Positions 1-4,211 of a stretch of DNA of 5,092 nt are shown here, one piece after another (the first letter of the stretch is position 1; every line of letters starts with the position of its first letter). A program made the translations under genes and the position numbers. Under the pieces are notes generated by a model. It searched no databases, was not told where the DNA came from, and saw only the letters and a list, made by a program, of their open reading frames with translations. This stretch comes from Candidatus Delongbacteria bacterium (lineage in GTDB: Bacteria > UBA4055), in assembly GCA_028702975.1 (NCBI GenBank), contig JAQVNT010000138.1, forward strand, positions 1 to 5,092. Direction: 5' to 3'.

Positions 1-323
1 CTCATTCTGTCGCCCGAGACCGATTCAGTGCCTTCGGTGATCGTCGGCCTGTATTTGAGCTCAAGACTGTCCTGTAAACCTTCCGCTAAAACCGTGTTGG
101 CTTTCATATCGTAAATTATCCTGTAGGCTTCGAAGTTCATTTTTTTGTACCTGAGCCTGGCCTTACCCGTGAGGATGATCTTATCGCCGTCTGCCGTATA
201 GTCGATCTTATCAGCGAAATAAAATATGCTGGTATCAGGCTGGGACAGATTCAACTCAGACTGAGCGTATATCACCGGCGGTATGACCGATGTTAAAAAT
301 ATTAGCAGGCATAAAAAACGCAT
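1..323 (-). CDS. LptD/OstA-like outer-membrane LPS transport protein, N-terminal part (partial, runs off left edge)
   Basis: Translating the minus strand from ATG at 323-321 gives 107 uninterrupted codons to the window edge, so the 3' end is missing. Residues 1-20 are a typical Sec signal peptide: Arg2, a hydrophobic core, then VIYA before Gln21. The protein is therefore exported. The mature part has the beta-strand pattern of the OstA/LptA_N fold, with YFADKIDYTADGDKIILTG, then ARLRYKKMNFEAYRIIYD, then a TVLAEG turn. It continues with an ITEGTESVSGDRM segment resembling the start of FCB-group LptD proteins, where a 'DG..F.G.RM.YN' stretch follows the first OstA repeat. Family knowledge: OstA domains form the periplasmic LPS bridge, and LptD adds an outer-membrane barrel. 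The barrel would lie outside the window, so LptA-like versus LptD-like cannot be settled here. An AGGA at 331-328, four bases before the ATG, supports the start. The gene follows gmhB by 19 bases, which fits one envelope-related operon. Confidence 0.72.
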   Translation of the reverse strand, partial: MRFLCLLIFLTSVIPPVIYAQSELNLSQPDTSIFYFADKIDYTADGDKIILTGKARLRYKKMNFEAYRIIYDMKANTVLAEGLQDSLELKYRPTITEGTESVSGDRM

Positions 324-342
324 CCGTTCCTGTTCTTTTTAT

Positions 343-888
343 TCAGATGACCGACTTTATCTGAGAAATATCTTCAAAATAATGATCGTAATCTTTGAAA
401 TTTTCCGCTGTCTCCTTACCGTAACCGGTGCCTACGAGGATAGTAGTAAGTCCGGCTCTTTTACCCGCGATCATATCAGCAGCCTTATCGCCGATCATGT
501 AGGAGGCTGATACATCTATATCGAAGTCTTTTACAGCCTGATCGATAAGCCCCGTACCCGGCTTCCTGCAGCTGCACTCTATCGAGTATTCCTGAACTTT
601 CCCTTCGGGATGATGCGGACAGTAGTAGAATTTTTCTATTTTAAAGCCTGCGTCCTCAGCCTTTTTCTGCATGAACGAATGGACATCTTCTACATCCTGT
701 ACCGTAAAATAGCCTCTCGCTACGCCTGACTGGTTCGATACGATAATTAGCTTGTAGCCTTTGTCATAAAGATATTTGAGCGTTTCGGGAATATTTTCTT
801 CGAACTCGAGGTCTTCTGTTCTGTGAAGATAGTCCTTCTCAACGTTCACAGTGCCGTCCCTGTCGAGAAAAACGGCCTTATTTTTCAT
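343..888 (-). CDS. gmhB: D-glycero-D-manno-heptose 1,7-bisphosphate 7-phosphatase (HAD superfamily, GmhB-type)
   Basis: This 181-residue cytoplasmic HAD phosphatase is close to the usual GmhB length of about 190. HAD motif I is FLDRDGTVN (nucleophile Asp9, acid/base Asp11), motif II is IIVSNQSGVARG (Ser51), the motif III lysine is Lys109 in CRKPGTG, and motif IV is GDKAAD (Asp134, Asp138). The family's zinc loop is complete: Cys90-Pro-His92-His at YYCPHHPEG, then Cys105-Ser-Cys107. This combination marks the GmhB/HisB-N branch. GmhB removes the 7-phosphate from heptose 1,7-bisphosphate on the way to ADP- or GDP-heptose for LPS or S-layer glycans. The LptD-like gene 19 bases downstream favours the LPS role, although histidinol-phosphatase activity in the same subfamily cannot be excluded from sequence. 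The ATG directly follows the nadE TAA (TAAATG). A GAGGG at 901-897 inside the end of nadE, eight bases upstream, supports the start and suggests translational coupling. Confidence 0.9.
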   Translation of the reverse strand: MKNKAVFLDRDGTVNVEKDYLHRTEDLEFEENIPETLKYLYDKGYKLIIVSNQSGVARGYFTVQDVEDVHSFMQKKAEDAGFKIEKFYYCPHHPEGKVQEYSIECSCRKPGTGLIDQAVKDFDIDVSASYMIGDKAADMIAGKRAGLTTILVGTGYGKETAENFKDYDHYFEDISQIKSVI

Positions 889-1662
889 TTACAAAGCCCT
901 CGGATCAAAAATATATGGTATCTCTTTCTTGAATTCGTTGAACCTTACCCTGTCAAGCACTTCGTCAATTAGGTCAAGGCTGTATCCGAGATTGGTCACA
1001 TCGAGCTTGCTCTTCTTTTCGTCATAAATCGCGTCAAGTATCTCGTCGGCATCGTGATAGCTGAATCCGAAATCGCCCTCATCCGTCTGCCCTTCGATCA
1101 GGTCGGCGGAAGGTTTTTTGTCGATTATTTCCTGAGGAACACCTATAAATTTAGCCAGATCTCTTACCTGGGTCTTATAAAGTTCTCCTATAGGATTGAT
1201 TATTGATGCAAGGTCGCCGTATATCGTTCCGTACCCGAGATACCTTTCACTCTTGTTGCTTGTCCCGAGAACTAATGATTCGGTTTCCCCGGCGATATCG
1301 AAGAGGACGGTCATCCTTATCCTGGCCAGAATATTGCCGAATCTGTGCGGATCAACTGCCGGCAAAGATGCCGTAAATGCATCGGCTATGCCGGAAATAT
1401 CGACGGTGCGCGACTTTACGCCCAGCATTTCTATGACCTTATCCGCATCGGCGATCGATGAGGGGCTGCTTGTTCTGTAGGGCAGTTTCACGAACTCCAG
1501 ATTATCCTTTCCGATAGATTTAGCCGCTATAAAGGCGACTACCGCGCTGTCAAGTCCGCCCGAAAGTCCCAGCACCGCTTTCTGATGCCTCGCCTTCCTG
1601 AAGGTCCTTTCCATCCATTCGTACATTCTCTCAGAGGTTCTTTCCAAGTTGATCATAAGCAT
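889..1662 (-). CDS. nadE: NAD(+) synthetase, ammonia-dependent type
   Basis: This cytoplasmic enzyme makes NAD from deamido-NAD, ATP and ammonia, the last step of NAD synthesis. The PP-loop is LGLSGGLDSAVVAF, with SGGLDS at residues 34-39 counted from the chosen start. Other family blocks follow in order: LPYRTSSP, ARIRMTVLFDIA, GTSNKSERYLGYGTIYGD, INPIGELYKTQVRDLA, and a KPSADLIEGQTDEGDFGFSY substrate segment. There is no N-terminal nitrilase-like glutaminase domain. At about 257 residues it is the short form, which uses free ammonia or a separate glutaminase. Three in-frame ATGs lie close together at 1668, 1662 and 1656. I chose 1662 because GGAG (1672-1669) sits six bases before it, while it touches the ATG at 1668 with no spacing. 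The earlier start would give 259 residues. It is the first gene of the minus-strand operon with gmhB and the LptD-like gene, facing mrp across a divergent promoter region. Confidence 0.92.
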   Translation of the reverse strand: MLMINLERTSERMYEWMERTFRKARHQKAVLGLSGGLDSAVVAFIAAKSIGKDNLEFVKLPYRTSSPSSIADADKVIEMLGVKSRTVDISGIADAFTASLPAVDPHRFGNILARIRMTVLFDIAGETESLVLGTSNKSERYLGYGTIYGDLASIINPIGELYKTQVRDLAKFIGVPQEIIDKKPSADLIEGQTDEGDFGFSYHDADEILDAIYDEKKSKLDVTNLGYSLDLIDEVLDRVRFNEFKKEIPYIFDPRAL

Positions 1663-1668
1663 AAACAT

Positions 1669-1672
1669 CTCC
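1669..1672 (-). promoter_or_regulatory. Shine-Dalgarno site that decides the nadE start
   Basis: On the minus strand the bases read GCGGAG followed immediately by ATG (1668-1666), TTT, and a second ATG (1662-1660). A GGAG core abutting a start codon is too close for 30S initiation, whereas six bases is a good distance. The site therefore favours initiation at 1662. The third ATG at 1656, 12 bases away, is the less likely alternative. Confidence 0.55.
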
Positions 1673-1696
1673 GCATTAATTACATATAAAGTTAAG

Positions 1697-1726
1697 TTAA
1701 AGTAAAAGATTTGTCAATTATATCAT
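1697..1726 (+). promoter_or_regulatory. Candidate promoter for mrp-rapZ (weak)
   Basis: TATCAT at 1721-1726 matches five of six bases of the sigma-70 -10 consensus on the plus strand. The best -35 at acceptable spacing is TTAAAG at 1697-1702 (18 bases), which is weak. The -10 overlaps the opposing TATAAT of nadE by all but one base. If both are real, the two polymerases would compete for the same DNA. The transcript would carry a leader of roughly 65 bases before the mrp start. Confidence 0.28.
1717..1725 (-). promoter_or_regulatory. Probable extended -10 promoter of the nadE-gmhB-lptD-like operon
   Basis: Read on the minus strand, 1725-1717 is TGATATAAT, a perfect TG-N-TATAAT extended -10 element. 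The hexamer at the usual -35 spacing (1745-1740) is ATTTTT, a poor -35, which extended -10 promoters tolerate. Transcription would begin near 1710 and leave a leader of about 48 bases before the nadE start at 1662. A TTGACA also lies on this strand at 1717-1712, but at 17-base spacing its partner is only TAACTT, so I consider it the weaker reading. If the organism uses a Bacteroidetes-type sigma factor (-7 TAnnTTTG), this call would not hold; I see no clear match to that motif here. Confidence 0.45.
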
Positions 1727-1754
1727 AGACTAAAGAGAAAAAAATTCTTAGATT

Positions 1755-1768
1755 TACCCCCGGTGGTA
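1755..1768. repeat. Short imperfect palindrome in the mrp leader (possible operator)
   Basis: TACCCCCGGTGGTA is an inverted repeat with four paired bases at each end (TACC/GGTA), one mismatch, and a CCGG-like centre. It is a GC-rich island in an otherwise AT-rich 129-base intergenic region. It lies between the candidate promoters and the mrp ribosome-binding site. It could be a regulator site or a chance sequence, and nothing else in the window shares it. Confidence 0.2.
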
Positions 1769-1786
1769 GAAACAATGAACTAAACG

Positions 1787-1793
1787 AAGGTGA
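1787..1793 (+). promoter_or_regulatory. Strong ribosome-binding site of mrp
   Basis: AAGGTGA lies four bases before ATG 1798-1800 and is the best Shine-Dalgarno match in the window. It fixes the short start of mrp and shows that the missing MIP18 domain is not a start-calling error. Confidence 0.6.
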
Positions 1794-1797
1794 TAAA

Positions 1798-2622
1798 ATG
1801 TCTGAAGGATGCTCAACCTGCTCACCTAATGCGGCGCAGGCCAAACCGAAACCGGCCCAGTATGTTAATCTTTTAGAGACCGCGAAAAATATTATTGCCG
1901 TTGCCAGCGGAAAAGGCGGCGTAGGCAAATCGACCGTTGCAGTGAACCTCGCTGTCGCACTGGCGAAAAAAGGTTTTAAAGTCGGACTCTTAGATGCCGA
2001 CATTTACGGTCCGTCAGTTCCCAAAATGCTTGGAACGAAGTACGGCGAAGTTACCACTACGAACGAAAAGATCGACCCGATAATGATCCACGGCGTAAAA
2101 ACCCTGTCTATCGGAAATCTGATCGAGCCTGAAAAGGCCACTATCTGGAGAGGGCCGCTTATCCATACGGCTCTTCAGCAGATGATCCGCGATGTGAACT
2201 GGGGAGAGCTTGACTATTTTATCGTTGATCTTCCTCCCGGAACCGGAGATGTGCAGCTTTCGCTCGTTCAGTCTCTTCATGTAACAGGCGTCGTCGCTGT
2301 TTCCACACCTCAGGAAGTTTCGCTTATCGATGTGGTCAAGGCAGTCGATATGTTCGAAAAGGTCGGCGTGAGAATTCTCGGAATAGTGGAGAATATGTCT
2401 TACTTCATCTGCGACGGCTGCAGTAAAAAACATTTCATTTTCGGTTCGGGCGGCGGAAAGAATTTTGCGGAAAAGTCGGGTTTCGAACTGCTCGGACAGA
2501 TACCTCTGGATACCAATATCATGGCTTCGGGAGAGAAAAGCATGCCGTACGCCGTTGAAGATAAAAACAACCTATATTCCGAAATAGCCGATAATATTAC
2601 TGAAGCAATAGCGGGATTTTAA
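1798..2622 (+). CDS. mrp: Mrp/NBP35-family P-loop ATPase, iron-sulfur cluster carrier (ApbC type, no MIP18 domain)
   Basis: This 274-residue cytoplasmic ATPase of the deviant-Walker (MinD/Mrp) class carries Fe-S clusters to apo-proteins. The Walker A/P-loop is SGKGGVGKST at residues 37-46, with the signature lysine Lys39 and Lys44. Next come LLDADIYGPSVP (Asp66, Asp68), then DLPPGTGD at 144-151, and the cluster-binding pair Cys205-Asp-Gly-Cys208 in NMSYFICDGCSKKH. FGSGGGK follows, as in other Mrp proteins. Long bacterial Mrp proteins begin with a MIP18/DUF59 domain of about 90 residues. Here it is absent and replaced by a roughly 20-residue Lys/Pro/Ala tail holding a second cysteine pair (Cys5-Ser-Thr-Cys8), as in many archaeal and anaerobe forms and reminiscent of the Nbp35 N-terminus. 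It is the first gene of the plus-strand pair. The RapZ-like gene starts one base after its TAA. The family assignment is firm, while client proteins cannot be deduced. Confidence 0.94.
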   Translation: MSEGCSTCSPNAAQAKPKPAQYVNLLETAKNIIAVASGKGGVGKSTVAVNLAVALAKKGFKVGLLDADIYGPSVPKMLGTKYGEVTTTNEKIDPIMIHGVKTLSIGNLIEPEKATIWRGPLIHTALQQMIRDVNWGELDYFIVDLPPGTGDVQLSLVQSLHVTGVVAVSTPQEVSLIDVVKAVDMFEKVGVRILGIVENMSYFICDGCSKKHFIFGSGGGKNFAEKSGFELLGQIPLDTNIMASGEKSMPYAVEDKNNLYSEIADNITEAIAGF

Positions 2623-2623
2623 A

Positions 2624-3013
2624 ATGGACGGACTTCTCATTTCAGTCTATTCGTTCGGTTTCCAGAAAAGCGGGATCCCGGACAATGAATTCGGAGACGG
2701 GGGCGGTTTCGTTTTCGACTGCAGGTTCTTACCCAATCCGTTCAATGACCCCAAGCTGAGGGATTATACGGGGCTTGATAAAGAGATCGTGGCTTTTTTT
2801 TCGGAGTACAGATCTGTTAAAAGTTTCATCGACGACTGCGCAAAAATGGCTGAAAACGCCGCGAGATCATATATTGAAAGAGATTTTACTCATCTGCAGG
2901 TCTCTTTCGGCTGCACGGGCGGGAGGCACCGCTCTGTTTACTGCTCCGAAAGATTCTGTTCGGTCTTAAGATCGAAAGGATTTAATGTCAAACTGACCCA
3001 TAACGAGATATGA
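2624..3013 (+). CDS. Stand-alone RapZ C-terminal domain protein
   Basis: These 129 residues match the C-terminal half of RapZ/YvcJ along their whole length: a VYSFGFQKSGIP opening, the VFDCRFLPNPF block (32-40), RDYTGLDKEI, and the family signature FGCTGGRHRSVYCSER (Gly96-Cys97-Thr-Gly-Gly-Arg101-His102-Arg103). The N-terminal P-loop kinase-like domain of full-length RapZ (about 285 residues) is absent. The preceding mrp gene is in place with its own stop, so this is a natural short form and not a truncation. In E. coli the C-terminal domain binds GlmZ/GlmY small RNAs and glucosamine-6-phosphate, linking RNase E to cell-wall precursor supply. Whether this short protein does anything similar is unknown. 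The ATG lies one base after the mrp stop, with only a weak GGGA (2613-2616) upstream, so translation is probably coupled to mrp. A terminator follows seven bases after the TGA. Confidence 0.85.
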   Translation: MDGLLISVYSFGFQKSGIPDNEFGDGGGFVFDCRFLPNPFNDPKLRDYTGLDKEIVAFFSEYRSVKSFIDDCAKMAENAARSYIERDFTHLQVSFGCTGGRHRSVYCSERFCSVLRSKGFNVKLTHNEI

Positions 3014-3019
3014 TGAATG

Positions 3020-3049
3020 AAAAAAGCCCCGGTGATCCGGGGCTTTTTT
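3020..3049. terminator. Bidirectional rho-independent terminator between convergent operons
   Basis: A perfect 13-bp inverted repeat (AAAAAAGCCCCGG / CCGGGGCTTTTTT) encloses the loop TGAT. The GC-rich heart is flanked by A6 on the left and T6 on the right, so both strands present a hairpin with a U-tract. It begins seven bases after the rapZ stop on the plus strand. It also lies about 98 bases beyond the end of the minus-strand metallo-beta-lactamase gene, so it can end both transcripts. Confidence 0.9.
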
Positions 3050-3146
3050 GTGAGAGAGAGTAGGAGGATGTTATGTGAAGTGTGAACTTCCGTGCTTATT
3101 ACGGTTCTTATACTTCGCCCTTTTCTCTCAAGTTCCAAAATATTTT
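3050..3146. other. Intergenic spacer between convergent transcription units
   Basis: These 97 bases contain no gene I can support. There is a small inverted repeat at 3077-3090 (GAAGT, loop GTGA, ACTTC) without a T-tract. An isolated AGGAGG (3062-3067) is followed at once by ATG (3068) opening a five-codon frame, which is too close and too short to be meaningful. The stretch would be the 3' untranslated region of the minus-strand operon before the shared terminator. Confidence 0.4.
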
Positions 3147-3440
3147 TTATTTTTCATAAACTATCTGAAAAGACTTTCCGTCGGTAAATATCTCGATAGT
3201 GGATTTTTGATCTGTCCGTAGGATATCTGATCCTGTTGCGGTGAGGCGGCCGAGGGTTTCTTCTGCCGGGTGACCGAAAGTATTGCCTTCGCCGGAGGAG
3301 ATGACGGAGAACAGCGGAAGGACGGCATCGAGGAAGGTCTGACTCGAGCTGAATTTGCTTCCGTGATGAGCGACCTTGAGCACTTCGTACTGTTCGGCGG
3401 GATTGAGCAGGCCTGTTGACAGAATGTCATTTTCGCCTGC

Positions 3441-3443
3441 TTA
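3441..3443 (-). other. In-frame TAA splitting the metallo-beta-lactamase domain (codon 257)
   Basis: The minus-strand codons read ATC GGC TAA GCA GGC GAA, giving I-G-stop-A-G-E. Both flanks belong to the same domain and the same frame. TAA also ends nadE, mrp and this gene itself, so a reassigned TAA in this genome is unlikely. Confidence 0.8.
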
Positions 3444-4211
3444 GCCGATGTCGCCGGTGAAAATCATATCTAAATCACCGTAGATGAGCTTTAAGCAGAC
3501 CGACCTGTCGTTCTCGGTGGTCAGAGTATCACCCGCGACATCGCCGTAACGGAGAATTACTCCGTTCACCCCGCCGCCGAAGCGGAGCGTGTCTCCGCAC
3601 CCGGGCAGGGCGGGAGAGGCATTATCAAGATATGCCTCAAAGGAAAAGAGGGCGTCTGAAGTTATGTCAAGAAGTCCCCCGTAATGGTCGGTATCGTGAT
3701 GTGTTTCGATTATATATTTTATGCCGGTAAGCCCCTTTTCCTTCAGGCGGTCAGACAGGATCTGTTCGCCCCCGCCCTGCCAGTCGTAGTAGCCCAGTGA
3801 GCCGTACCCGCCGTCAATGACGGACGGCTTTTCCCCCGGCGGTTCTATTATAAAACAGTCGCCCTGTTTTACATCAAGCGCGGTCACTTTCAGGTTCTGA
3901 TCACCGTTCACGGGTCCCACATAGGTGCTTTTTGCAAAAACAGTGTCCGCGCCGTTCAGCAGATACAGGCTGTAATACCCGCCCGTGCCGTTGAACAGAA
4001 CCGCCGGCTCCTGCGCGGCTTCGCCGCATGAAACAAGTTCATAGACTCTTAAGCTGTCGGAAAGAACGGCTTTGGTGAATTCATAACCAGAGGCGTCAAG
4101 GACATAGACCCCGTCTTTTAATACAATGTCGGGAGTACTTTCGAGAAAAATCCTTTCCTCGCAGGAAAAAAGAAGCAGAAGCGAAACAAATAGTATCAGT
4201 TTCCTGATCAT
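3441..4211 (-). CDS. 5' open part of the interrupted metallo-beta-lactamase lipoprotein (256 residues if the stop is real)
   Basis: If the TAA at 3443-3441 is genuine and read as stop, this is the polypeptide made. It has a 16-residue signal peptide with basic Arg3-Lys4, a Leu-rich core and lipidated Cys17, followed by Glu-Glu, and would be anchored in a membrane facing the periplasm or surface. It ends directly after TGDIG, so the hydrolase fold would lack its last two or three strands and the second metal-site histidine. The start is supported by an ATGA overlap with the upstream YihY-family gene. No good Shine-Dalgarno lies upstream, which fits coupled re-initiation. A separate downstream start for the remnant would have to be GTG at 3383-3381, which has no ribosome-binding site, so I do not call the remnant as its own gene. 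Confidence 0.5.
   Translation of the reverse strand: MIRKLILFVSLLLLFSCEERIFLESTPDIVLKDGVYVLDASGYEFTKAVLSDSLRVYELVSCGEAAQEPAVLFNGTGGYYSLYLLNGADTVFAKSTYVGPVNGDQNLKVTALDVKQGDCFIIEPPGEKPSVIDGGYGSLGYYDWQGGGEQILSDRLKEKGLTGIKYIIETHHDTDHYGGLLDITSDALFSFEAYLDNASPALPGCGDTLRFGGGVNGVILRYGDVAGDTLTTENDRSVCLKLIYGDLDMIFTGDIG
4208..4211 (-). other. ATGA stop/start overlap coupling the YihY-family and metallo-beta-lactamase genes
   Basis: On the minus strand the four bases ATGA hold the start codon of the lipoprotein gene (4211-4209) and the TGA stop of the membrane-protein gene (4210-4208). Such overlaps usually mean that the same ribosome terminates and re-initiates, so the two products would be made together. 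Confidence 0.7.

Larger units (their letters stand above)
3147..4211 (-). pseudogene. ComEC-like metallo-beta-lactamase lipoprotein, interrupted by an in-frame stop
   Basis: Read from ATG 4211-4209 to TAA 3149-3147, this frame has 354 positions with a single TAA at codon 257 (3443-3441). Before it: a lipoprotein signal (lipobox LFSC, Cys17), about 90 residues of unrecognised beta-rich sequence, then the metallo-hydrolase domain. That domain shows VTALDVKQGDCFIIEPP (about 109-125, like the DVGQGD of ComEC), VIDGG, HHDTDH at 171-176 (the HxDxDH version of the metal motif) and MIFTGDIG at 249-256. After it, in the same frame: AGENDIL, KVAHHGS at 279-285, SGEGNTFGHP at about 306-315 and RTDQKSTIEIF at 332-342, all hallmarks of the ComEC C-terminal domain. 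Codon 257 falls where relatives often have Lys or Glu ('TGDIxxEAE'); one base change from AAA, GAA or CAA would produce the TAA. No frameshift is needed. Full-length relatives would be surface or periplasmic hydrolases, perhaps acting on nucleic acid or phosphoesters; the substrate is unknown. The truncated product lacks the AHHGS metal ligands and is presumably inactive. Confidence 0.75.

Noticed and set aside
283..510. 75-codon plus-strand open frame across the gmhB/lptD-like junction
   Set aside because: It is antisense to two well-supported minus-strand genes and has no recognisable domain or ribosome-binding site.
1196..1480. 94-codon plus-strand open frame inside nadE
   Set aside because: It lies wholly antisense to conserved nadE motifs, and its composition follows the complementary codons.
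1692..2003. Minus-strand open frame covering the divergent promoter region and start of mrp
   Set aside because: Its sequence is the complement of the Mrp P-loop region and it has no family resemblance. It would also run through the nadE promoter.
2014..2433. 139-codon minus-strand open frame inside mrp
   Set aside because: It is antisense to the most conserved part of Mrp and has no start context or domain of its own.
3077..3090. Small inverted repeat as a second terminator for the minus-strand unit
   Set aside because: The stem is only five base pairs and no T-tract follows on either strand. The hairpin at 3020-3049 serves better.
2938..3138. Minus-strand open frame running through the terminator hairpin
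   Set aside because: It would have to be translated across a strong bidirectional terminator, and it overlaps the conserved end of the RapZ-like gene.
3161..3430. 89-codon minus-strand frame, offset from the metallo-beta-lactamase frame
   Set aside because: The other minus-strand frame across the same bases carries AHHGS, GHP and RTDQ motifs, so this one is a shadow. No frameshift is needed to explain the break.
3441..3443. Selenocysteine or code reassignment at the internal stop
   Set aside because: The codon is TAA, not TGA or TAG, relatives do not carry Cys there, and TAA serves as a normal stop for neighbouring genes.
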